A DNA stretch of 64,000 bases from JANMDU01 sp031418715 (GTDB taxonomy: Bacteria; Pseudomonadota; Gammaproteobacteria; Burkholderiales; Burkholderiaceae_C). The notes under the pieces were generated by a model. That model did no database searches, was not told where the DNA came from, and was given only the letters and a program-made list of their open reading frames with translations. Below, one piece after another: positions 57,351 through 64,000 of this stretch. The DNA is taken from positions 62,001 through 126,000 of the forward strand of contig JANOJL010000066.1 of assembly GCA_031418715.1 (NCBI GenBank). Direction: 5' to 3'. Both the position numbers and the translations under genes were made by a program. Each line of letters opens with the position of its first letter. Within the stretch, counting starts at the first letter, position 1.

Positions 57351-58838
57351 TTATTTCAGTTTGGACACAGCCATGTGCTTGATGAGATCCATCACCGAAG
57401 CATCCATCACATCCGTGAAGGGCTTGGGATACACGCCCATCCAGAGCACGGCAGCGGCCAACAAGGCCAGCATCAAAAATTCTCGGCTGTTGATGTCTGT
57501 GAGACCTTTGACCTCGTCATTCGTCACGGGGCCCAGATAGACGCGTTTGAACATCCAGAGCGTGTAGGCCGCGCCGAAGATGAGGGCTGACGCAGCAGCC
57601 ATGCCGATCCAGAAGTTGTATTGAATCGCGCCGATGATCACCATCCACTCGCCCACAAAACCTGCTGTGCCTGGCAAACCGGCATTGGCCATCGCAAAGA
57701 GCAAGGCAAACGCGGCAAACTTCGGCATGGTGTTGATCACGCCGCCGTAGCTGGCAATCTCACGCGAATGCACACGGTCATACAATACGCCGATGCAAAG
57801 GAACATCGCTGCAGATACAAAGCCATGCGCAATCATCTGCACGATACCGCCAGCGATACCCAGCGGATTGAAGATGAAGAAACCTAACGTCACAAATCCC
57901 ATGTGCGCGACCGATGAATAGGCCACCAGCTTTTTCATGTCTTCCTGCACCATCGCCACCAAGCCGACATAGATCACAGCGATCAATGAGAGTGTGATGA
58001 TCAGCCAAGCCCATTCTTTTGAAGCATCTGGCAAGATCGGCATCGAGAACCGCAAGAAGCCATACGCGCCCAACTTCAGCATGATCGCAGCCAATACCGC
58101 CGAACCGCCTGTGGGCGCTTCTACGTGAACGTCTGGCAACCAAGTGTGCACTGGGAACATCGGCACTTTCACAGCAAATGCCGCAAAGAAAGCGAAGAAC
58201 AATAGTGTTTGCTCTTTCGCACTCAAAGGCAGTTTGTGCCACGTGAGGATGTCGAAGCTGCCACCTGATTTCGTGTAGAGATAAATCAGCGCGATCAGCA
58301 TCAGCAGCGAGCCGAGCAGCGTGTAAAGAAAGAACTTGAACGCCGCATAAATCTTGTTGGGCCCGCCCCACACACCGATCAAGATATACATCGGAATCAA
58401 CGTAGCTTCAAAGAACACATAAAACAGAATGCCATCGAGCGCGGAGAACACGCCAATCATCAAGCCCGACAAGATGAGAAACGCACCCATGTATTGATTG
58501 ACGCGCTCAGTGATCACTTCCCAACCCGCGATCACGATGATGATGGTGATGAAAGCAGTAAGCGGCACGAGCCAGAAAGAGATGCCGTCCAGACCAACGT
58601 GGTAATGCACATTGAGGCGCGTGATCCAAGGCATGTATTCAACGAACTGCATGGCGCTCGTGCCGAGCTTGAAGCCGTCATACAGAGCGAGCGTGGCGAG
58701 AAAGCTGGCAATCGCGCCGATCAGCGCGATCCAGCGCACGGCACGCGCTTGATCGTCGCGCCCTAAAGCCAAGAGCAAGATGCCGAAGGCAATCGGCATC
58801 CAGATGGCAGCACTAAGCAAACCTAAAGAATGAGCCAT
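57351..58838 (-). CDS. nuoM: NADH-quinone oxidoreductase subunit M
   Basis: Antiporter-like proton-pumping subunit of complex I, 495 residues, about 14 helices. Conserved: FFEATLIPMYILIGVWGGPN (with the essential Glu), VPMFPVHTWLPDVHVEAPTG and MKKLVAYSSVAHMGFVTLG, all typical of NuoM. It is 21 bp downstream of nuoL and 17 bp upstream of nuoN on the minus strand. No sign of damage. Confidence 0.96.
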   Translation of the reverse strand: MAHSLGLLSAAIWMPIAFGILLLALGRDDQARAVRWIALIGAIASFLATLALYDGFKLGTSAMQFVEYMPWITRLNVHYHVGLDGISFWLVPLTAFITIIIVIAGWEVITERVNQYMGAFLILSGLMIGVFSALDGILFYVFFEATLIPMYILIGVWGGPNKIYAAFKFFLYTLLGSLLMLIALIYLYTKSGGSFDILTWHKLPLSAKEQTLLFFAFFAAFAVKVPMFPVHTWLPDVHVEAPTGGSAVLAAIMLKLGAYGFLRFSMPILPDASKEWAWLIITLSLIAVIYVGLVAMVQEDMKKLVAYSSVAHMGFVTLGFFIFNPLGIAGGIVQMIAHGFVSAAMFLCIGVLYDRVHSREIASYGGVINTMPKFAAFALLFAMANAGLPGTAGFVGEWMVIIGAIQYNFWIGMAAASALIFGAAYTLWMFKRVYLGPVTNDEVKGLTDINSREFLMLALLAAAVLWMGVYPKPFTDVMDASVMDLIKHMAVSKLK

Positions 58839-58859
58839 GTTTGATTCCTCTTCTTATTA

Positions 58860-60905
58860 TTATTTGTTGAACCAAGCACCAAACGTCTCTGAGTAGCGCA
58901 GCATGAAATAACTCAACAGCACAAAGACGCCCAGCAACATCACCAAAGCATAGTGGTAGATGTAGCCCGTTTGCAAGCGGCGCACATAACCAGAAATCAC
59001 GCCAATAAGTTTCCAAGAGCCATTCACAAAGCCCTTCTCGATGATGCCTTGATCGCCTACTTTCCAGAAAGCAGTGCCCAAGGTACGCGCACCGCGAGCG
59101 AGTAGGTTTTCATTGATCCAGTCCATGTAGTACTTGTTCTCCAACAAGGTGTAGATCGGCATCACGCGCGCTTTGATCGCTGTAGGCAAAGCTGGGTTGA
59201 TCATGTACATGTAATACGAGAGCGCCACGCCCGCCACTGCCAACCAGAAAGCAGGCGTAACGAACGAATGCAGCGCCATCTGCACAGGGCCATGGAAGAT
59301 TTCTGCAATCTTGGTCATGGCCGGGTGCTTAGCAGCCTCAACAAAAATCGAATCTTTGAAGAACTCGCCAAACAGCATCGGCTGCACAGCCATGAAGCCA
59401 ATCACGACCGATGGAATGGCCAACAGCAACAATGGCACAGTGACGACCCACGGGCTCTCATGAGGCTTATCGTCATGCCCGTGATGATCGCCATGATGAT
59501 CATCGTGATGGGCATCAGGATTTTGATCAAAGCGCTCTTTACCGTGGAACACCAAGAAATACATGCGGAAAGAATAGAACGACGTGACAAATACGCCAAT
59601 CAAAACAGCCCAGTACGCCATTTGCGATGCAGGCAAATTACTGAAGTGCACGGCTTCAATGATGTTCTCTTTGGAATAGAAGCCTGAGAAAAGAGGAGTG
59701 CCGATCAACGCCAGCGAACCGAGCAGCGACGTGATCCATGTGATTGGCATGTATTTACGCAAACCACCCATGTAGCGAATGTCTTGGTTGTGATGACAGC
59801 CCATGATGACAGAGCCTGCGGCCAAGAACAGCAAGGCTTTGAAGAAAGCATGCGTCATCAAATGGAAGACAGCGCCTGCATAAGCCGAAGCGCCAAGAGC
59901 AACCGTCATGTAGCCCAATTGCGAAAGTGTCGAATAAGCCACCACACGCTTGATATCATTTTGAATGATACCCATGAAGCCCATGAAGAGCGCCGTGATG
60001 GAACCAATCACAAGGATGAAATTAAGCGCGGTGTCGGACAACTCAAACATCGGCGACATACGCGCCACCATAAAGATGCCAGCCGTGACCATCGTGGCAG
60101 CATGAATCAGCGCTGAAATCGGTGTCGGGCCTTCCATCGAATCGGGTAGCCAGACATGCAGCGGAAATTGCGCAGATTTGCCCATCGCGCCAATAAAAAG
60201 ACAAATGCAGATCACGGTGACCAGCATCCAATCGGTACCAGGCAAAGATAATTTTGCCAATTCACTGGCCTTGGCAAACACTTCTGTGTAATTGAAGCTG
60301 CCCGTATAAGCCGCGATCAGTCCGATGCCCAAGATGAAGCCAAAGTCGCCCACACGGTTGACCAAAAAAGCTTTCATATTGGCGAAAATAGCCGTCGGTT
60401 TGTTATACCAAAAACCGATCAAAAGATACGACACCAAGCCCACCGCTTCCCAGCCGAAGAACAGCTGGAGCATGTTGTTGCTCATCACCAGCATCAGCAT
60501 AGAGAAGGTGAAGAGAGAAATGTAGGCAAAGAAACGGTTATAGCCTTCGTCTTCTTCCATGTAGCCAATGGTGTAGATGTGTACCATCAGCGAGACGAAG
60601 GTGACGACGCACATCATCATCGCAGTCAGGCCATCGACCATGAAGCCGATTTCCATCTTCATTCCACCAATGATCATCCATTCATAGATAGTTTCATTGA
60701 AGCGCGCACCATCGATCACTTTTATCAAGGTCTGTGCAGACAGAATGAACGCGATGAGTACGCCAAGGATAGTGAGGAAATGCGTGAGGCGGCGGCCGAT
60801 CCAGTTCCCGCCGAGCTGCGTGCCCAAAATGCCGGCGAGCAAAGCGCCCACTAGCGGCGCCAGAGGCACGGCAAGCAAAGTAGATGCAGAGAGTGTTGCG
60901 CTCAT
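58860..60905 (-). CDS. nuoL: NADH-quinone oxidoreductase subunit L
   Basis: Largest antiporter-like subunit of complex I, 681 residues, with about 16 helices and the long horizontal helix at the C-terminus that couples the pumps. Conserved: FFGWEAVGLVSYLLIGFWYN, QFPLHVWLPDSMEGPTPISA and KRVVAYSTLSQLGYMTVALG. A His/Asp-rich loop (DAHHDDHHGDHHGHDDKPH) at about residues 460-480 is longer than in E. coli and could bind metal ions; such loops occur in related species. It sits 6 bp after nuoK. Confidence 0.96.
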   Translation of the reverse strand: MSATLSASTLLAVPLAPLVGALLAGILGTQLGGNWIGRRLTHFLTILGVLIAFILSAQTLIKVIDGARFNETIYEWMIIGGMKMEIGFMVDGLTAMMMCVVTFVSLMVHIYTIGYMEEDEGYNRFFAYISLFTFSMLMLVMSNNMLQLFFGWEAVGLVSYLLIGFWYNKPTAIFANMKAFLVNRVGDFGFILGIGLIAAYTGSFNYTEVFAKASELAKLSLPGTDWMLVTVICICLFIGAMGKSAQFPLHVWLPDSMEGPTPISALIHAATMVTAGIFMVARMSPMFELSDTALNFILVIGSITALFMGFMGIIQNDIKRVVAYSTLSQLGYMTVALGASAYAGAVFHLMTHAFFKALLFLAAGSVIMGCHHNQDIRYMGGLRKYMPITWITSLLGSLALIGTPLFSGFYSKENIIEAVHFSNLPASQMAYWAVLIGVFVTSFYSFRMYFLVFHGKERFDQNPDAHHDDHHGDHHGHDDKPHESPWVVTVPLLLLAIPSVVIGFMAVQPMLFGEFFKDSIFVEAAKHPAMTKIAEIFHGPVQMALHSFVTPAFWLAVAGVALSYYMYMINPALPTAIKARVMPIYTLLENKYYMDWINENLLARGARTLGTAFWKVGDQGIIEKGFVNGSWKLIGVISGYVRRLQTGYIYHYALVMLLGVFVLLSYFMLRYSETFGAWFNK

Positions 60906-60911
60906 GTTTTT

Positions 60912-61220
60912 TTATCCCTTGAGCGTGTTGAGTTCGTCAACCGAGATGCTGGCATTATTACGGAACAGCAGCACAAGAATGGCCAAACCGATGGCAGACT
61001 CAGCCGCCGCTACCGTGAGAATGAAGAACACGAACACTTGGCCGTGCAAATCACCCAGGTAGTAGGAGAAGGCCACGAAATTCATATTGACTGCCAACAG
61101 CATCAGCTCGATGGCCATGAGCAAGATGATGAGGTTTTTACGGTTCAAGAAGATACCAATAACGGAGAGTGCAAACAGCAGCGCGCCCAAGGTGAGAAAG
61201 TGGCCAAGGGTCAGGCTCAT
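60912..61220 (-). CDS. nuoK: NADH-quinone oxidoreductase subunit K
   Basis: Small membrane subunit of complex I, 102 residues, three helices. The conserved glutamates of the proton path are in IILLMAIELMLLAVNMNFVAFS and VAAAESAIGLAILVLLFR. Its start overlaps the nuoJ stop by four bases, the usual arrangement. The protein is complete and of normal length. Confidence 0.96.
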   Translation of the reverse strand: MSLTLGHFLTLGALLFALSVIGIFLNRKNLIILLMAIELMLLAVNMNFVAFSYYLGDLHGQVFVFFILTVAAAESAIGLAILVLLFRNNASISVDELNTLKG

Positions 61221-61900
61221 GCTTTTGCTCCTGGGGTAGCGGCTGTATTATTTGAGCCATTTTGGCCAGTAGCCGTTATAGAATCTGCGCTAGGCGCTAT
61301 GCTTTTAGTAGCATCCATTTTGATGATCTCCATGCGGTCACGCGCCTTCACGCGCACCTGATCGCCTGCATCTACATGCTTACTGTCTTTGCGCTCACGC
61401 AGCGTGAGTGCAATCGCAGCGATGATGCCCACGAGCAGCAACACTGCCGCTATTTCCATCGGGTAGATGTATTGCGTGTAGAGCAGCACACCCAGCGCTT
61501 TGGTGTTATTGGCTTGCGCAGCCAGCACCTCAGGCGTTTGCGGCCCTTCCGTTAAACGGAACCCGCCCATGAGCACGAAGCCCATCTCCAAGGCAATCAA
61601 TGCACCGATGCCGGCAGCCAGCGGGAAATGTTTCCAGAAGCCTTTGCGAACGCTGTCTAAATTGATGTCCATCATCATGATTACGAAGAGGAACAACACC
61701 ATCACCGCGCCGACATAAACGAGCACGAGCGTGATGGCCAAAAATTCAGCCTTGAGCAAAATCCAAATCGCAGCCGCTTGAAAGAAAGCGAGCACGAGGA
61801 AAAGCGCCGCGTGTACCGGGTTGCGAGCCGTGATCACGCGGAATGATGCAAATAGCAAAATCGCTGAGAACACGTAGAAGAGACTTGTCTTGATATCCAT
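61217..61900 (-). CDS. nuoJ: NADH-quinone oxidoreductase subunit J, with element R tail
   Basis: Membrane subunit of complex I with five helices; NPVHAALFLVLAFFQAAAIW and LVYVGAVMVLFLFVIMMMDI are the conserved stretches. I chose Met 61900 (MDIKTSLFYVFSAILLFASF) because it is the family start; upstream codons belong to the nuoI end in another frame. The last 30 residues (DATKSIAPSADSITATGQN and on) come from an element R copy and extend the cytoplasmic tail, giving 227 residues. This tail is likely to be dispensable, so the insertion need not disturb the enzyme. Confidence 0.94.
   Translation of the reverse strand: MDIKTSLFYVFSAILLFASFRVITARNPVHAALFLVLAFFQAAAIWILLKAEFLAITLVLVYVGAVMVLFLFVIMMMDINLDSVRKGFWKHFPLAAGIGALIALEMGFVLMGGFRLTEGPQTPEVLAAQANNTKALGVLLYTQYIYPMEIAAVLLLVGIIAAIALTLRERKDSKHVDAGDQVRVKARDRMEIIKMDATKSIAPSADSITATGQNGSNNTAATPGAKA
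61245..61316 (-). repeat. Element R copy at the nuoJ 3' end
   Basis: On the minus strand: TGCTACTAAAAGCATAGC, core GCGCAGATTCTATAACGGC, GGCCAAAATGGC hairpin and CAAATAATAC. It is in the sense direction and open in frame, giving DATKSIAPSADSITATGQN. The stop of nuoJ comes about 28 bp later. Confidence 0.87.
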
Positions 61901-61922
61901 GAATGTTTCCAAGCTCTGTCGT

Positions 61923-62450
61923 TCAGCGGTATTTCGCATCCGCAGCGCGATTGGCTGCGATTTCTTTTTCGTAACGGTCGCCCACGGCCAGCAGCATATC
62001 TTTGGTGAAATACAGATCACCGCGCTTCTCGCCGTGGTATTCCAAGATGTGCGTCTCAACGATAGAGTCTACTGGGCAACTTTCTTCACAAAAGCCGCAG
62101 AAGATGCATTTCGTTAAATCAATGTCATAACGCGTGGTGCGGCGGCTGCCATCAGCACGTACTTCGCTTTCAATCGTTATCGCCATCGCGGGGCAAACAG
62201 CCTCACAGAGCTTGCAAGCAATGCAGCGCTCCTCGCCGTTTTCATAGCGGCGCAAAGCATGCAGACCACGAAAGCGAGGTGATTGCGGCGTTTTTTCTTC
62301 AGGAAAAAGGACCGTGATCTTGCGACGAAAGGCATGCTTACCGGTCAGCGCAAAGCCTTTGAACAACTCAATCAGCATGAAGCTGCTGAGGAAATCTTTG
62401 AGTGAGAAGCCCGGTGTCGCCAAAGTGTTAGCGGTTGTGGTCGTTGACAT
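61923..62450 (-). CDS. nuoI: NADH-quinone oxidoreductase subunit I
   Basis: Carries two [4Fe-4S] clusters that pass electrons towards quinone. The two ferredoxin motifs C-x2-C-x2-C-x3-C(P) are CIACKLCEAVCPAMAI and CIFCGFCEESCPVDSI. The N-terminal helix (FMLIELFKGFALTGKHAF) binds the membrane. I chose Met 62450 (MSTTTTANTLATPG), which has GGGAC upstream; 175 residues. It lies 11 bp after nuoH and 22 bp before nuoJ. Confidence 0.96.
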   Translation of the reverse strand: MSTTTTANTLATPGFSLKDFLSSFMLIELFKGFALTGKHAFRRKITVLFPEEKTPQSPRFRGLHALRRYENGEERCIACKLCEAVCPAMAITIESEVRADGSRRTTRYDIDLTKCIFCGFCEESCPVDSIVETHILEYHGEKRGDLYFTKDMLLAVGDRYEKEIAANRAADAKYR

Positions 62451-62461
62451 GGTGTCCCACC

Positions 62462-63544
62462 TTATTTCCAAATATTCCAAGAAGTCTGCATCCACAGACC
62501 CACCACCACCAGCCACACGAGCGTGATGGGAATGAAGATTTTCCAGCCCAAACGCATGATCTGGTCATAGCGAAAGCGCGGGAAAGTGGCACGAACCCAA
62601 ATGAAGAGGCTCACCACACAGAAAGTTTTGATGCCGAGCCAGATCCAACCGGGAATCCAATTGAAAAAGGCACTGTCAACCGGAGGCAGCCAGCCACCCA
62701 AGAACATGATCACCGCCAGAATCGACACGAGCCACATGTTGGCGTATTCCGCCAAGAAAAACATCGCAAACGACATGCCTGAATATTCCACCATGTGGCC
62801 CGCCACGATTTCGGATTCGCCTTCGACCACATCAAACGGATGGCGGTTCGTCTCTGCAATACCAGAGATGATGTACACCACAAAAATCGGCAGCAGCGGC
62901 AACCAGTTCCAAGAAAGGAAGCCAAAGCCCTGCTCTGCAAAATAGCCTTGCCCTTGATCCAACACGATGCCTGTCATGTTGAGCGTGCCCGACACCATGA
63001 GCACCACCACGAGGCAAAAACCCATCGCAATTTCATAGCTCACCATTTGCGCAGATGCACGCAATGCGCCGAGGAAGGCGTATTTGGAGTTCGAGGCCCA
63101 GCCCGCGATGATCACGCCATAAACCTCCAGTGACATGATCGCCATCAAAAACAGCAAGCCTGCGTTGATGTTTGACAGCGCCATCTCGGGGCCAAAAGGT
63201 ACGACAGCCCAAGCAGCCAGTGCGGGCATGATCGTCATGATCGGCCCAATAAAAAACAAGCCCTTGCTCGCCGCCGTCGGCACAATGATCTCTTTGGTGA
63301 GCAGCTTGAGTGCATCAGCAATCGGCTGCAGCAAACCAAACGGGCCCACGCGATTTGGGCCGATGCGAATCTGCATCCAGCCGATGAACTTGCGCTCCCA
63401 CAAAGTGAGGTAAGCCACTGCGCCCATCACGGGCAGCGTGACCGCCATGATCTTCATCAGCGTCCAGATCACAGGCCAAGCAAGCCCTTGCCACCAGTTG
63501 GCAACAATCAGGCCATTGGCCCAAGCGTGGAAAGCATCAATCAT
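62462..63544 (-). CDS. nuoH: NADH-quinone oxidoreductase subunit H
   Basis: Membrane subunit next to the quinone site, 360 residues with about eight helices. Conserved: LTLWERKFIGWMQIRIGPNR (quinone tunnel), AWVVPFGPEMALSN, and AETNRHPFDVVEGESEIVAG with the charged residues of the proton channel. Its start overlaps the nuoG stop by four bases. Complete and typical. Confidence 0.97.
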   Translation of the reverse strand: MIDAFHAWANGLIVANWWQGLAWPVIWTLMKIMAVTLPVMGAVAYLTLWERKFIGWMQIRIGPNRVGPFGLLQPIADALKLLTKEIIVPTAASKGLFFIGPIMTIMPALAAWAVVPFGPEMALSNINAGLLFLMAIMSLEVYGVIIAGWASNSKYAFLGALRASAQMVSYEIAMGFCLVVVLMVSGTLNMTGIVLDQGQGYFAEQGFGFLSWNWLPLLPIFVVYIISGIAETNRHPFDVVEGESEIVAGHMVEYSGMSFAMFFLAEYANMWLVSILAVIMFLGGWLPPVDSAFFNWIPGWIWLGIKTFCVVSLFIWVRATFPRFRYDQIMRLGWKIFIPITLVWLVVVGLWMQTSWNIWK

Positions 63545-64000
63545 GCAGCCACCTCTTCCAAAATACCGACCTTATCGCCAGCCTTCGCATCAGCTGTGGC
63601 TTGCAACGCGGGGGCGCGGCGTGTGAGACTGTCAAGCTGGTAGATCGAAGCTACTGCTGGTTCAGTAGCGGCTGCGTTCAGGTCGATGGCAGCGTTTGTT
63701 TTGTTGCTCAACTTGTCGGCCGCGAGGATGCCCGTTTGGCCTTGCAAAGCTGTCGCAGCTACGTCTTGCGCCGTTTCAAAATCAAAACCGGGCAGACCCA
63801 ACATGTTGCCAAGCACGCGCAGCACTTTCCATGCTGGGCGCGTTTCGCCCAACGGCTTGACAACGCCGTGGAAGCTCTGAATACGGCCTTCGGCGTTGAT
63901 GAACGTGCCTGCCGTCTCGGTAAATGGAGAAATAGGTAGCAGCACATCGCTGAAAGCCATATTCGCCTTGAACGGGCTGAGCGTCACAACCATATCGGCT
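63541..64000 (-). CDS. nuoG: NADH-quinone oxidoreductase subunit G, C-terminal part (5' end outside window)
   Basis: The C-terminal 150 residues or so of the large NuoG protein, cut by the window edge. VTLSPFKANMAFSDVLLPIS, then TAGTFINAEGRIQSFHGVV and GETRPAWKVLRVLGNMLGL are the typical end of the molybdopterin-oxidoreductase-like domain. The stop overlaps the nuoH start (ATGA). An Ala/Thr-rich stretch (LNAAATEPAVASIYQ) near the end resembles a worn element R but is too diverged to call. The N-terminal cluster-binding part must lie beyond 64000. Confidence 0.93.
   Translation of the reverse strand, partial: ADMVVTLSPFKANMAFSDVLLPISPFTETAGTFINAEGRIQSFHGVVKPLGETRPAWKVLRVLGNMLGLPGFDFETAQDVAATALQGQTGILAADKLSNKTNAAIDLNAAATEPAVASIYQLDSLTRRAPALQATADAKAGDKVGILEEVAA

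Noticed and set aside
63640..63690. Possible worn element R in nuoG (CTACTGCTGGTTCAGTAGC)
   Set aside because: Only the hairpin-like part is suggestive; the core is not recognisable and the residues are common in Ala-rich stretches.

Overview
The window is a dense stretch of bacterial chromosome, about 64 kb, with about 60 protein genes on both strands and no rRNA, tRNA or CRISPR. Gene content points to a betaproteobacterium of the order Burkholderiales, most likely Comamonadaceae or a close relative. The clues are a Bug-type (tripartite tricarboxylate) binding protein, a nuo operon that runs into DUF2818, NUDIX and DUF1178 genes, a lipase with its LifO foldase, hopanoid genes hpnCDE, and many copies of a short repeat of the kind I associate with Comamonadaceae genomes. 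Taxonomy is inferred from protein families only.

Layout. 1-9.9 kb: a PAS sensor protein (cut by the window start), Bug protein, glyoxalase-fold protein, DTW tRNA-modification enzyme, YcaQ-type DNA glycosylase, a secreted phytase-like esterase behind a possible Pho box, uppP, a small membrane methyltransferase and dusA. 9.9-19.9 kb: asparaginase, lexA with SOS boxes, short-chain dehydrogenase, 2OG-Fe oxygenase, isochorismatase-like hydrolase, the squalene cluster hpnC-hpnD-hpnE, a two-gene chromate transporter and a cNMP-domain protein. 20-33.7 kb: YgiQ radical SAM protein, the ligA-zipA-smc operon, LysR regulator, ribosomal-oxygenase-like cupin protein, SlyD-like isomerase. 33.8-44.6 kb: ABC exporter, a mazEF-like toxin-antitoxin module beside a wrecked second copy, a DMT exporter, leuA behind a leucine attenuator, a PA0069-type radical SAM protein, an orphan antitoxin-like gene, a foreign-looking serine hydrolase, and thrS behind a possible threonine attenuator. 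44.8-54.3 kb: lipase and foldase, small VOC and TfoX-C proteins, WYL regulator, hydrolases including a fluoroacetate-dehalogenase-like enzyme, nitronate monooxygenase. 54.3-64 kb: the nuo operon on the minus strand (nuoG partial to nuoN) and its three downstream genes.

The most striking pattern is a dispersed element of about 65 bp (called element R here), with about 20 copies in 64 kb. It starts with a hairpin (type TGCTATT-GAATT-AATAGCA), continues with a core like CTGCGCATATTCTATAACGG, and ends in a short GGC/GCC hairpin followed by a T-rich tract. About half the copies lie between genes. The rest lie inside, or form the ends of, protein genes. In unrelated proteins the coding copies are read in the same frame and give related peptides: asparaginase, ABC exporter, LifO and LigA share one peptide; HpnC, the DUF1178 protein and NuoJ share another. 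This resembles the protein-coding palindromic elements known from Rickettsia.

Two other finds stand out. First, a textbook leucine attenuator sits upstream of leuA: an 18-residue leader peptide with five Leu codons, then mutually exclusive hairpins. A similar but weaker arrangement with Thr codons precedes thrS. Second, a scar at 35.8-36.0 kb joins a decayed toxin-antitoxin copy to a 54-bp piece of leuA at a four-base microhomology.
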